From NCBI RefSeq assembly GCF_034424375.1, contig NZ_CP139965.1, forward strand, positions 2,604,001-2,668,000: DNA of 64,000 nt, read 5' to 3'. Source of the DNA: Paraburkholderia kururiensis (GTDB taxonomy: Bacteria > Pseudomonadota > Gammaproteobacteria > Burkholderiales > Burkholderiaceae). Below, in pieces: positions 56,195 through 64,000 of this stretch; the stretch's first letter is position 1; the number at the start of each line of letters is the position of its first letter. Made by a program: the position numbers and the translations under genes. The notes under the pieces were generated by a model. That model had not been told where the DNA came from and did no database searches. It saw only the letters and a program-made list of their open reading frames with translations.

Positions 56195-58771
56195 TTAGCG
56201 CTTCTTGCGCGAGGTGCCCTTGCTCTTCGCGGCGGCCTTGGACGGGGCGTGCTTCTTCGCCGTCTTGGTCGCCCCGCGTGCGGCGCGGGCCGCCTTCACG
56301 GCGGCATTCGGTGCCGGCGCGGCCTTCTTGCCGCGCGGACCGTCCTGGACTTCGCGCGCCTCGCGGGCATCGCGCGGCGACAACGCGCGCACGCGCGGTC
56401 CAGCGGATTCGGCAGCCGCCTTCTCGACCGGCGCGCCACGACCCGCGAGCGGCTTCTTGAGCGTGTCGCGCACGAGGCGGAAGTCGATCTTGCGCGCGTC
56501 CAGGTCCACGCGGCTCACCTGCACGCGCACGCGGTCCGAAAGACGGTAGCGGATGCCGGTGCGCTCGCCGCGCAGCTCGTTCTTGATCTCGTCGTACTGG
56601 AAGTAGTCGGAGCCGAGTTCCGTGACGTGCACGAGCCCTTCGATAAAGAGCGCATCGAGCTGCACGAAGATGCCGAACGACGTGACGCCGCTCACCATGC
56701 CGCCGTACTCCTCGCCCAGCTTGTCGCGCATGAAGTAGCACTTGAGCCACGCTTCGACGTCGCGCGAGGCTTCGTCCGCACGCCGTTCGTTGGCGGAGCA
56801 GTGCAGGCCCAGCTCTTCCCAGATCGCCGTGTTCGGACGGCCGCGGCTGCCGCGTTTTTCCTCGTCTTCCTGCTGCATCGCGCGGGCACGCGGCGACAGC
56901 GCCGTGTTGAGCGCGACGCCAGCGGGCGTCTCCGGCTGGTACTTCTTGCCTTGCAGGATCGCGTAGATGGCGCGGTGCGTGAGCAGGTCCGGATAGCGGC
57001 GGATCGGGCTCGTGAAGTGCGCGTACGCCTCGTAGGCCAGGCCGAAGTGGCCGATGTTGTCGGGGCTGTAGACGGCCTGCTGCATGGAGCGCAGCAGCAT
57101 GGTCTGCAGCATCTGCGCGTCGGGCCGGTCGCGGATGTGCGCCATCAGCGCCGCGTAGTCGCTCGCGTGCGGCGTCTCGCCGCCGCCGAGCGTGAGGCCC
57201 ATGCCGCGCAGGAACGTGCGCAGGTTTTCGAGCTTTTCCGCCGTGGGACCGGCGTGCACGCGGTACAGGCCCGAATGCCGGTTGCGCTTCATGAAGTCGG
57301 CCGCGCAGACGTTCGCGGCCAGCATGCATTCCTCGATGAGCTTGTGCGCGTCGTTGCGCTGACGCGGCACGATCTGCTCGATCTTGCCCTGCGCATTGCA
57401 GACGATGTAGGTCTCGGTGGTGTCGAAGTCGATGGCGCCGCGCTTCTGGCGCGCGGAGAACAGCGACTTGTAGACGCCGTACAGATTCTGCAGATGCTCG
57501 AGGAGCCCGGCGCGGCGCGCCGCTTCCGGCCCCTTGGTGTTCTTCAGCACCGCGGCCACTTCGGTGTACGTGAGCCGCGCGGCCGAATGCATGACGCCCG
57601 GGTAGAACTGGTACGCCTTGATCTCGCCGCGCGTGGTGATGACCATGTCGCACACCAGCACGCAGCGGTCCACGTGCGGATTGAGCGAGCACAGCCCGTT
57701 CGAGAGCTTCTCGGGCAGCATGGGGATCACGCGGCGCGGGAAGTAGACCGAGGTGCTGCGCTCGAGCGCGTCCACGTCGAGGTCGCTTGCCGGGCGCACG
57801 TAGTGCGAAACGTCCGCGATCGCGACGATCAGGCGAAAGCCGTCGCCGCGGCCGACCTTGACGGGCTCGCAGTAGACGGCGTCGTCGAAGTCGCGTGCGT
57901 CTTCGCCGTCGATCGTGACGAGCGGCACGTCGCGCAGGTCCACACGATGGCGCACGTCGGTAGGGCGTACCTCGTCGGGCAGCTTCGCGGCCTCTTCGAG
58001 CGCGGCGTCGCTGAATTCATGCGGCACGCCGTACTTGCGCACCGCGATTTCGATTTCCATGCCCGGGTCGTCGATGTCGCCCAGCACTTCCACCACGCGG
58101 CCAAGCGGCTGCGAATGGCGGCTCGGGAAGTCCGTGAGCTCGACCACCACGACCTGGCCCACCTTGGCCTTCTTGGTGTTCTGCGTGACGAGAATGTCGT
58201 GGCCGATGCGCTTATCTTCGGGCGCCACGATGAGCGCGCCGTTCTCGTTGAGCAGGCGCCCGATCACGCGGCGATTCGCCCGGTCCGTGACCTCGACGAT
58301 GTGCCCTTCCGGACGGCCGCGCCGGTCGAAGCCCACGATGCGCGCGAGCACGCGGTCGTTGTGCATGACCTTCTGCATCTCGGGCTGCGGCAGGAACAGA
58401 TCGTCCTGACCGTCGTCGCGCACGAGAAAGCCGTAGCCGTCGCGGTGCCCCTGTACGCGGCCCGCCACGAAACTGGACGGATGGGTCAACTGGTAGTGTC
58501 CGCGCGCATCGAGCCGGATCTGGCCGTCGCGCTCCATGGCGGCGATCCGCCGGAAGAAACCTTCGCGCTCCTGGCGCTTGATGGCGAGCGCTTCGGCGAT
58601 GTCGTTCGCCGTCAGCGGAGAGTCGCTCGTGCGCAGCACGCCGAGGATTTCTTCACGACTCGGAATCGGGTACGGATATTTGCTCAAGGGCTTGTCGATG
58701 GTTTTTCTCGTTGCGTGGGACGTCGGTCGATGAGACGCGGCAAGCGCGCCGGGCGGCTTGCTGCGGGCCAT
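56195..58771 (-). CDS. rnr: ribonuclease R
   Basis: 858 residues from ATG 58771. Processive 3'-5' exoribonuclease able to digest structured RNA. Order: N-terminal HTH-like part (SPLTANDIAEALAIKRQEREGFFRRIAAMERDG), cold-shock domains, RNB core with TIDGEDARDFDDAVYCE (catalytic aspartates), HFTSPIRRYPDLLTHRAI, then the S1 domain GMVSGVTSFGIFVQLDALFIEGLVHV and a Lys/Ala-rich basic tail that binds RNA. The start is uncertain: an in-frame TTG (LSKYPYPIPSREEIL) at 58687 is closer to the homologous beginning, while the frame is open to 58927. Forms a unit with rlmB. Confidence 0.95.
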   Translation of the reverse strand: MARSKPPGALAASHRPTSHATRKTIDKPLSKYPYPIPSREEILGVLRTSDSPLTANDIAEALAIKRQEREGFFRRIAAMERDGQIRLDARGHYQLTHPSSFVAGRVQGHRDGYGFLVRDDGQDDLFLPQPEMQKVMHNDRVLARIVGFDRRGRPEGHIVEVTDRANRRVIGRLLNENGALIVAPEDKRIGHDILVTQNTKKAKVGQVVVVELTDFPSRHSQPLGRVVEVLGDIDDPGMEIEIAVRKYGVPHEFSDAALEEAAKLPDEVRPTDVRHRVDLRDVPLVTIDGEDARDFDDAVYCEPVKVGRGDGFRLIVAIADVSHYVRPASDLDVDALERSTSVYFPRRVIPMLPEKLSNGLCSLNPHVDRCVLVCDMVITTRGEIKAYQFYPGVMHSAARLTYTEVAAVLKNTKGPEAARRAGLLEHLQNLYGVYKSLFSARQKRGAIDFDTTETYIVCNAQGKIEQIVPRQRNDAHKLIEECMLAANVCAADFMKRNRHSGLYRVHAGPTAEKLENLRTFLRGMGLTLGGGETPHASDYAALMAHIRDRPDAQMLQTMLLRSMQQAVYSPDNIGHFGLAYEAYAHFTSPIRRYPDLLTHRAIYAILQGKKYQPETPAGVALNTALSPRARAMQQEDEEKRGSRGRPNTAIWEELGLHCSANERRADEASRDVEAWLKCYFMRDKLGEEYGGMVSGVTSFGIFVQLDALFIEGLVHVTELGSDYFQYDEIKNELRGERTGIRYRLSDRVRVQVSRVDLDARKIDFRLVRDTLKKPLAGRGAPVEKAAAESAGPRVRALSPRDAREAREVQDGPRGKKAAPAPNAAVKAARAARGATKTAKKHAPSKAAAKSKGTSRKKR

Positions 58772-58869
58772 TCTAACACCCGTGCATGACGCGCCGTCCG
58801 CCTTGCGGCACGGGGAAACGGGCGCGCCGATGCGGCGCGCGCGCCATGCAGGCGGTCCGCTCGAATTGC

Positions 58870-58897
58870 TTGACAGCGTTCGATGAACCGCTATAAT
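58870..58897 (+). promoter_or_regulatory. consensus sigma70 promoter of the first tRNA-Leu gene
   Basis: TTGACA (58870-58875), 16-base spacer, TATAAT (58892-58897), both perfect consensus. A short inverted repeat (CTTTGCTTCGC with GCAAAGCAAAG) lies between promoter and tRNA. Confidence 0.9.
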
Positions 58898-58939
58898 GGC
58901 GATCTTTGCTTCGCAGCAACTTCGCAAAGCAAAGCACCT

Positions 58940-59024
<85 letters not shown>

Positions 59025-59030
59025 GATTCG

Positions 59031-59060
59031 AAGGCCAGCGCATGCTGGCCTTTTTCTTTT
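59031..59060 (+). terminator. rho-independent terminator of tRNA-Leu copy 1
   Basis: AAGGCCAGC (59031-59039) pairs with GCTGGCCTT (59044-59052) over GCAT, followed by TTTTCTTTTTC. Confidence 0.9.
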
Positions 59061-59137
59061 TCGGCGGACACGGCACAGCGCCAGGCGGTCATCCCGACCA
59101 TCGTCGAATCGACTGTCCTCACGGGCACCGGTCGCAA

Positions 59138-59165
59138 TTGACAAGCTGAAACGCTTCGCTATAAT
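59138..59165 (+). promoter_or_regulatory. consensus sigma70 promoter of the second tRNA-Leu gene
   Basis: TTGACA (59138-59143), 16-base spacer, TATAAT (59160-59165). Same spacing as copy 1, but the spacer and leader sequences differ, so the promoter region is not part of a simple recent duplication. Confidence 0.9.
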
Positions 59166-59217
59166 GCCGGTCTTCGCTTCGCGGCACCTTACGAGGTGAG
59201 GCGAAAGCAGAACACCT

Positions 59218-59302
<85 letters not shown>

Positions 59303-59308
59303 GATTCG

Positions 59309-59336
59309 AAGGCCAGCACATGCTGGCCTTTTTCTT
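59309..59336 (+). terminator. rho-independent terminator of tRNA-Leu copy 2
   Basis: AAGGCCAGC (59309-59317) with GCTGGCCTT (59322-59330) over ACAT, followed by TTTCTTT. One base differs from the copy 1 loop. Confidence 0.9.
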
Positions 59337-59613
59337 TGGCCGCGTTTTTTGCCCGCGTTTCTTTGAGCGGCACCCTCGGGCCACCCTCTCCTTCGCTATC
59401 GTCCTTCCCCTCGCGAGCGCGTCGCCACCGTGGCCCGCCGGGACGTGTCAGCCGTGCCGGCACGCTGTCAGCCTGGCGCCATCTTCGTCCCCGTATCCTG
59501 AACGCTCACTTTGAAACGCCGGCTGATGCCGGGCACACATAGGCGCCGCGCCGTCATGGCGGGGACACCTTGCCCACGCGCGCCGAGGCCGGCTTCCTTG
59601 CGAGCAACAGACG

Positions 59614-60726
59614 ATGCAGACGGACGTGCGGCGGTCGCTCGAAGTGGACTTCTTTCGGGGTCTCGTCCTCCTCGTCATTGCCGTGGACCACAACTCCGGC
59701 AGCATCCTCGCGAAGTTCACGCTGCACAACTTCGCGTACTGCGACTCGTCGGAGGTGTTCGTGTTCCTCGGCGGCTACGCGTCGGCGGCGGCGTGGGCCG
59801 CGGTTTGCGCGCGGCGCGGCGAATCGGCCGCCCGCAAACGCTTCGTCAAACGCAGCGGCCAGATCTACGGCGCCTATCTGCTCACGGCGGCGCTCATGCT
59901 CGCAAGCGGCGCCCTGCTGCTGGGCCTGCACCTCGACTCGCCGCTCGTGCGCTATACCGACTGGACGGATTTCCTCGCGCGGCCCGCGGGCCTCTTGCTG
60001 GAGGTCGCATCGTTCCGGCGTCAGCCGTATCTTTCCGCGGTGCTGCCGATGTACGTGCTGTTCGCCCTCGCCGTGCCGTTCGCCGTGCCGGCCGCGACGC
60101 GTCGCCCCGCCGCGCTGCTGGCGGGCAGCATCGCGCTATGGTGGCTGGCGCCGCAGGCGCTCGCGCTCTTACCCGCTACGGCGCCGGACACCTGGTCGTT
60201 CAATCCGTTCGCCTGGCAATTGATGTTCGTGCTCGGCATGCTTGCGCGCGCACAGCCCATCGACACGCGAATTCACGCCTCTCCGCTGGCGGCGCTTTCC
60301 GGCGTCGCAGCGCTTGCGCTCGTGCTCGCGCTTGCGGCGGCGCGCCTGCATGAGGCGCATCCGCTTGCGGGCGAACTGAAGCAAAACCTCGCTTTCGTGC
60401 GAGTGGGCAACTTCGTCGCCATTGCGTGGCTCGCTGCGCGCGCGACGCACGCGGGTTGGGTCCGTCGGCTCGCCGTATGGGCGCCGTGGATCGTCTCGGT
60501 GGGTCAACGCGGGCTCGTGTGCTTCGTGTTCGGCAGCGTGCTTTCCGTGGCCGTGGACACCGCTACGCACACGACCATCGCGCAGCCCTTTCCCTCGCTC
60601 GCGGGCCTCGCCTGCGACGTGTTCGTGATCGGCACGCTGTGCCTCGTCGGACGCTACGGGAATAGCGGACGGCCTGAGCGTGAGCGCGCCACCCGCCGCG
60701 CAATCGGAGCGCGACAAGCCGTATAG
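59614..60726 (+). CDS. OpgC-like membrane acyltransferase
   Basis: 370 residues with about ten membrane segments. Opening RRSLEVDFFRGLVLLVIAVDHNSGS and FAYCDSSEVFVFLGGYASAAAWAA match the OpgC_C family, whose known members succinylate osmoregulated periplasmic glucans. The rest is membrane helices with short loops such as MLARAQPIDTRIH. The His in VIAVDHNSG is a possible catalytic residue. No other glucan genes (opgG/opgH) are nearby, so the acyl acceptor may be another glycan. ATG 59614 (MQTDVRRSLEVDFF) is the natural start; a GAGCAACAG sequence precedes it. Confidence 0.87.
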   Translation: MQTDVRRSLEVDFFRGLVLLVIAVDHNSGSILAKFTLHNFAYCDSSEVFVFLGGYASAAAWAAVCARRGESAARKRFVKRSGQIYGAYLLTAALMLASGALLLGLHLDSPLVRYTDWTDFLARPAGLLLEVASFRRQPYLSAVLPMYVLFALAVPFAVPAATRRPAALLAGSIALWWLAPQALALLPATAPDTWSFNPFAWQLMFVLGMLARAQPIDTRIHASPLAALSGVAALALVLALAAARLHEAHPLAGELKQNLAFVRVGNFVAIAWLAARATHAGWVRRLAVWAPWIVSVGQRGLVCFVFGSVLSVAVDTATHTTIAQPFPSLAGLACDVFVIGTLCLVGRYGNSGRPERERATRRAIGARQAV

Positions 60727-61105
60727 CCAGTGGCGGCGCAGTCGTTGACGTCGGTTCCTGAACACGCTCGTCACGGCAACCGCGCCGCGCACACGAGCCC
60801 CCCAGGATTTCCGCGCTGTGAGCGTTGTAACGGCAGATTGTCCGGCGGACACGAGTGCCCGCGCCTGCGAAACGCCTTACCGCGCGCGGACTACGCGTGA
60901 TCCCTCGCAGGCCGCTGCGGCCTCATTCCGTCCACACGCAGTGGAAACATCCGGCGGTCCGAATATTGCGGAACACTCATTTACAACCCATTACGTTTGC
61001 GCCGGCACGCCTCCGTAACATGGAACGCACTGCAACCGATAAAACCACGCTACGCGGCATGGCAAGCTCAACAGCCATACCGCCACGTCAATGGAGAACA
61101 GGCTC
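60727..61105. other. intergenic region upstream of a small exported protein gene
   Basis: About 380 bases with no convincing gene. The last 130 bases are lower in GC and probably contain the promoter of the gene at 61106; a GGAG lies 9 bases before its ATG. No RNA gene or strong repeat was recognised. Confidence 0.4.
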
Positions 61106-61414
61106 ATGCGATCGAAACTCAAGCCCTTCGTCGCCGCACTCGCCGGCGGCTTCACGCTGTTTGCCGCAGGTGCGGCCATGGCTCAACACGCGCCCGGCTA
61201 TGCGCCGGGCTACGTGCCCGCCGACGCCCCCGCGGCTCATCTGATGCCGGTCGACCTGCGCATCTCGGTAGGCTGGCACGGCGACCGTTACTGGGACGGC
61301 CATCGCTACTGGGCGCACGACGAATGGATGCGTCACCATCCACGCGACCCGGGCCCGCCGCACCGCTGGCACGACGACCATCGCGACGACCACCGCCCGC
61401 CTCCGCGCTACTGA
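61106..61414 (+). CDS. small exported His/Asp/Arg/Pro-rich protein
   Basis: 102 residues with signal peptide (AALAGGFTLFAAGAAMAQ, cleavage after AMA). The mature part starts HAPGYAPGYVPADAP and continues with VDLRISVGWHGDRYWDGHRYWAHDEWMRH, then a His/Asp/Arg/Pro-rich end with repeated HDDH and DDHR. The DGHRYWAHDEW stretch resembles small periplasmic proteins of proteobacteria with possible metal binding via histidines. No cysteines. A hairpin terminator follows. Confidence 0.78.
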   Translation: MRSKLKPFVAALAGGFTLFAAGAAMAQHAPGYAPGYVPADAPAAHLMPVDLRISVGWHGDRYWDGHRYWAHDEWMRHHPRDPGPPHRWHDDHRDDHRPPPRY

Positions 61415-61453
61415 TCGCGCCGCCGTTTCCGCGGCTTCCACTGCGTCATCTCC

Positions 61454-61495
61454 GCGCCCGTCTGCTTATGCGAAGCAGCCGGGCGCGCAGTTTTC
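61454..61495 (+). terminator. rho-independent terminator after the small exported-protein gene
   Basis: GCGCCCG-T-CTGCT pairs with AGCAG-C-CGGGCGC (61454-61486) with one mismatch, loop of 7, followed within five bases by TTTT. Confidence 0.75.
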
Positions 61496-61578
61496 TGTGC
61501 GATACGCCGTGTGCCATGCGTCCGTCAGCGCGCCAGCAGCGCAGCACGCCGCTTCGCCTGCAGGCGGCGCGCCACCCG

Positions 61579-62010
61579 CTACATCTGCCAAACGAACATT
61601 TCATGCGCGCGCGTCGCGGCTTCGATATCCACTTCGCGCCGCTCGGTCTTGCCGTTGTAGTTCGCGCTGACCACATAGCGTCCTCGCGGTAGCGAGAGCA
61701 GCATGAACGGCCCGTTGGCCTTCGTCGTCAGCAGGTTGTTGCCGTGCGCGTCCGCAATGCGCACCGGCACGTCCGCGAGATATTCGTTGTCCGCGCCGGT
61801 CTTGCCGACGAACTCGAGTACCAGCGGGTAACGGTGCATGACGCTCTTGATCGCGCTCGACTGGTCGCTGCCGACACCGCCCGACAGATAACCGATCTCG
61901 CCCGCGTGCCGCATGGGCGGCAAGCCCGGCTCGGCCCCATACGCGAGCTGCAAACCGCACACCGCCGCGAACACGCCCGCAGGCATCCAGAGAATGGCAC
62001 GCTTCTTCAT
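61579..62010 (-). CDS. exported carboxypeptidase-regulatory-like domain protein
   Basis: 143 residues. ATG 62010 has an excellent AAGGAGGT 6 bases upstream. Signal peptide MKKRAILWMPAGVFAAVCGLQLAYGA. The body ends with a beta-sandwich: VPVRIADAHGNNLLTTKANGPFMLLSLPRGRYVVSANYNGKTERREVDI, the CarboxypepD_reg-like or transthyretin-like pattern. No catalytic residues are evident, so it is probably a periplasmic binding or structural protein. An in-frame ATG at 62031 is less likely because the Shine-Dalgarno would lie inside. Stands alone, divergent from the MFS gene. Confidence 0.82.
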   Translation of the reverse strand: MKKRAILWMPAGVFAAVCGLQLAYGAEPGLPPMRHAGEIGYLSGGVGSDQSSAIKSVMHRYPLVLEFVGKTGADNEYLADVPVRIADAHGNNLLTTKANGPFMLLSLPRGRYVVSANYNGKTERREVDIEAATRAHEMFVWQM

Positions 62011-62397
62011 ATCGACCTCCTTGCTGGTCACGTCGATGGACCCGCGTGGGCGTGCAGACGTCCCACGCTTTGCGTTCGAAGGTACGGGGTGAGGCTTAAA
62101 GCGCGCTTAATCCGCTCGAAGACGGATTCGCCTTTTTCATCGCCACCTTTATTGCATTGCAATAACGCCAAATGCCTGATGTTCCGGCACAAATTTACAT
62201 TATCAATACATTAAATACATAAAGCTTTCATTGGGACGCAATTCAACCAGGGATTAGTACCGATTTGGCGGCGAGTTTCATGCATCCGTTTAAACGTCGG
62301 CGTACACTCGCCGCAAGCCCGCACCACGGGGCGTGCCGGGCGCCTCGCTGCTTTCGCCCAACTGCGCGGAGCACCGCAGATACAGGAGAACAATCAC
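62011..62397. promoter_or_regulatory. divergent AT-rich promoter region upstream of the MFS transporter gene
   Basis: 387 bases with the lowest GC in the window near 62160-62240. A perfect palindrome ATTGCATTGCAAT (62151-62163) could be an operator of a GntR- or LysR-type regulator; none is encoded nearby. No coding frame looks real. It likely carries promoters for both the leftward exported protein and the rightward transporter. Confidence 0.55.
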
Positions 62398-63618
62398 ATG
62401 AGCTGGACGCGAGAACAGAGAAACGTGACGATCGCCGCCTATCTGGGCTGGACGCTCGATGCATTCGATTTCTTTCTCATGGTTTTCGTATTGAAAGATA
62501 TCGCCGCAGAATTCAATACGAAAATCACCACTGTTTCCTTCGCCATTATGCTCACGCTCATCATGCGGCCTGTCGGCGCGCTGATCTTCGGGCGGCTCGC
62601 CGACAAATTCGGGCGTCGTCCCACGTTGATGGTCAACATCGCGTGCTACTCGCTGCTCGAACTGCTCTCGGGCTTCTCGCCCAATCTCACCACGCTGCTC
62701 GTCATGCGCTCGCTGTTCGGCATTGCGATGGGCGGCGAATGGGGCGTGGGCTCGGCACTCACCATGGAAACCGTGCCGGCGCATGCGCGCGGTTTCGTCT
62801 CCGGCCTGCTGCAGGCCGGCTACCCGAGCGGCTACCTGCTCGCCTCATTGGTGTTTGGCGCGCTCTATGAGCACATTCACTGGCGCGGCATGTTCTTCGT
62901 GGGCGTAGCGCCCGCGCTGCTCGTACTCTACGTGCGCGCGAGCGTGCCCGAATCGCCGGCGTGGAAGGCCATGGAAAAGAAGCATCGGCCGGGCCTCGTC
63001 GAAACACTGAAGCGCAACTGGCGCCTCTCGCTCTACGCGATCGTGCTGATGACCTGCTTCAACTTCTTCTCACACGGCAGTCAAGACCTGTACCCCACCT
63101 TCCTGCGAGAGCAACATCACTTCGACCCGCATACGGCCTCACTGATTACAGACACGCTTAACATCGGGGCGATTGTGGGCGGGCTTTTCTTCGGCGCGCT
63201 CTCGGAGAAAATCGGTCGCCGGTGGGCGATCTTCATCGCCGCGCTGATCGCGCTGCCTGTGCTGCCACTGTGGGCGTTCTCGAGCGGTGCAATCGCGCTC
63301 GCGGCTGGCGCATTCCTGATGCAAATCTCCGTGCAGGGAGCATGGGGCGTGATTCCTGTGCACCTGAACGAGATCTCGCCCGACGAAATTCGTGCGACAT
63401 TCCCCGGGCTTGTCTATCAGCTTGGCAATCTGCTAGCAGCGGTCAATGCTCCGATGCAGGCCTACATCGCGTCGAGCCGCGGCAACGACTACTCGTTCGC
63501 GCTCGCGGCTGTCGGCGGAACCGTGGCGGTCGTCATCGCCGTGCTGATTCTTTTCAGCCGTGAACGGCGCGGCATAGATATGACACAATCCGCGAAACAG
63601 GTGGCGTCGATGGATTAG
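62398..63618 (+). CDS. MFS transporter, lactate/monocarboxylate (SHS) type
   Basis: 406 residues with 12 membrane segments. MSWTREQRNVTIAAYLGWTLDAFDFFLMVFVLKDIA is the typical start of the sialate/lactate SHS or Jen1-like group. Loop 2-3 motif GRLADKFGRRPTLM is the MFS signature A. MRSLFGIAMGGEWGVGSALTME and the mirrored GALSEKIGRRWAIF are also standard. Probable proton-coupled import of lactate, pyruvate or another carboxylate; sequence alone does not fix the substrate. No neighbouring dehydrogenase gene is present. Terminator follows 95 bases after the stop. Confidence 0.87.
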   Translation: MSWTREQRNVTIAAYLGWTLDAFDFFLMVFVLKDIAAEFNTKITTVSFAIMLTLIMRPVGALIFGRLADKFGRRPTLMVNIACYSLLELLSGFSPNLTTLLVMRSLFGIAMGGEWGVGSALTMETVPAHARGFVSGLLQAGYPSGYLLASLVFGALYEHIHWRGMFFVGVAPALLVLYVRASVPESPAWKAMEKKHRPGLVETLKRNWRLSLYAIVLMTCFNFFSHGSQDLYPTFLREQHHFDPHTASLITDTLNIGAIVGGLFFGALSEKIGRRWAIFIAALIALPVLPLWAFSSGAIALAAGAFLMQISVQGAWGVIPVHLNEISPDEIRATFPGLVYQLGNLLAAVNAPMQAYIASSRGNDYSFALAAVGGTVAVVIAVLILFSRERRGIDMTQSAKQVASMD

Positions 63619-63712
63619 CGGTTCCATCGCCGGGTTCCATCTTTCGCGCAGCAGCACCACGAACATCCAATAAGGCGGGCCACGGTCCGCCGGCCACAGC
63701 AGTCCTTACGAG

Positions 63713-63745
63713 GCCGTCCCGATGACGAATCGGGACGGCTTTTTT
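63713..63745 (+). terminator. rho-independent terminator
   Basis: GCCGTCCCGAT (63713-63723) pairs perfectly with ATCGGGACGGC (63729-63739) over a 5-base loop, followed by TTTTTT. It ends the MFS transcript or a short untranslated tail. Confidence 0.92.
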
Positions 63746-63972
63746 CGTTTGTGCCGTGCACAACGCGTCCCGTACCGCACCGGTGTGCCTAGCACGTTGT
63801 GCAGTGCCCACGCCTTGCGGCCCGTCATACGACCGCTTTTTTAGAGGAGTCCGTCCACGCTCACCCCTTCACGCTTCACCGCACCGTCTCTTATTCTCGG
63901 TAAAACGACTGTTTGAATTAAAAATTTGAATCGCTTGTTTGCGTGCCGGGCCACCGGCAATGGAGGCGCAAC
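63746..63972. other. intergenic region before the gene at the right edge
   Basis: About 230 bases. The stretch 63905-63935 is AT-rich and may carry the promoter of the edge gene. No other feature recognised. Confidence 0.35.
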
Positions 63973-64000
63973 ATGGCAGTCCGCAACACGAGCCGGGCCA
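63973..64000 (+). CDS. first codons of a gene truncated by the window edge
   Basis: ATG at 63973 preceded by TGGAGGCGCAAC (GGAGG, ideal spacing) opens MAVRNTSRA and runs off the window. Too short to identify. The Shine-Dalgarno and upstream AT-rich stretch make a real gene likely. Confidence 0.55.

Overview
The window reads as a chromosomal segment of a GC-rich betaproteobacterium of the Burkholderiaceae (Paraburkholderia, Trinickia or Caballeronia type). The basis is the strongly GC3-biased codon use, the Nudix-aat-bpt-pyrD block, a UPF0303 gene, an ssu block ending in a small Mop/TOBE gene, and several small secreted proteins of a kind I associate with Burkholderia. No taxonomic search was possible, so this is inference.

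Layout. 1-3.5 kb: the 3'-truncated dusA and a run of small uncharacterised genes. 3.3-6.7 kb: a leftward sulfonate-use block (ssuD-ssuC-ssuB-mop). Its ssuD carries an apparent one-base deletion, and neither ssuA nor ssuE is present. 7-13 kb: membrane protein, 3-hydroxyisobutyryl-CoA hydrolase with a TetR regulator, a divergent SDR gene behind a palindromic operator region, small conserved genes, an SMR transporter and a UPF0303 protein. 13-17 kb: initiator tRNA-Met, Nudix hydrolase, the two N-end-rule aminoacyl transferases (aat, bpt) and pyrD. 17-20 kb: Gfo/Idh/MocA oxidoreductase, FadR-type regulator and flavin reductase.

20-54.6 kb is a large surface-polysaccharide locus. A leftward chain starting at 36.6 kb encodes an ElaA-like GNAT, a Wzy/ligase-like membrane protein, GT4 and GT2 glycosyltransferases, a secreted propeller-like protein, a Wzx-like flippase, a double alpha/beta hydrolase and a methyltransferase. 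Many of these genes share 4-base stop/start overlaps. Divergently, 37-43.4 kb encodes a tight five-gene module: acyl carrier protein, acyl-CoA-dehydrogenase-like flavoprotein, amino acid:[carrier protein] ligase, DUF1839 protein and a GH2 beta-mannosidase-like enzyme. I propose that it charges an amino acid on a carrier protein, may oxidise it, and transfers it to a glycan or other acceptor. The remaining polysaccharide genes follow: Crp/Fnr-like regulator, polyprenyl-phosphate hexose-1-phosphate transferase, GT2, Wza-like exporter, Wzc-like tyrosine kinase, a lone HigA-like HTH protein and two divergent GT4 enzymes.

54.6-64 kb returns to core genes: rpiA, rlmB, rnr, two nearly identical tRNA-Leu(CAG) units each with its own consensus promoter and terminator, an OpgC-like membrane acyltransferase, two small exported proteins, a carboxylate-type MFS transporter, and the first codons of one more gene at the right edge.

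No CRISPR array, rRNA, insertion sequence, integrase or prophage gene was recognised.
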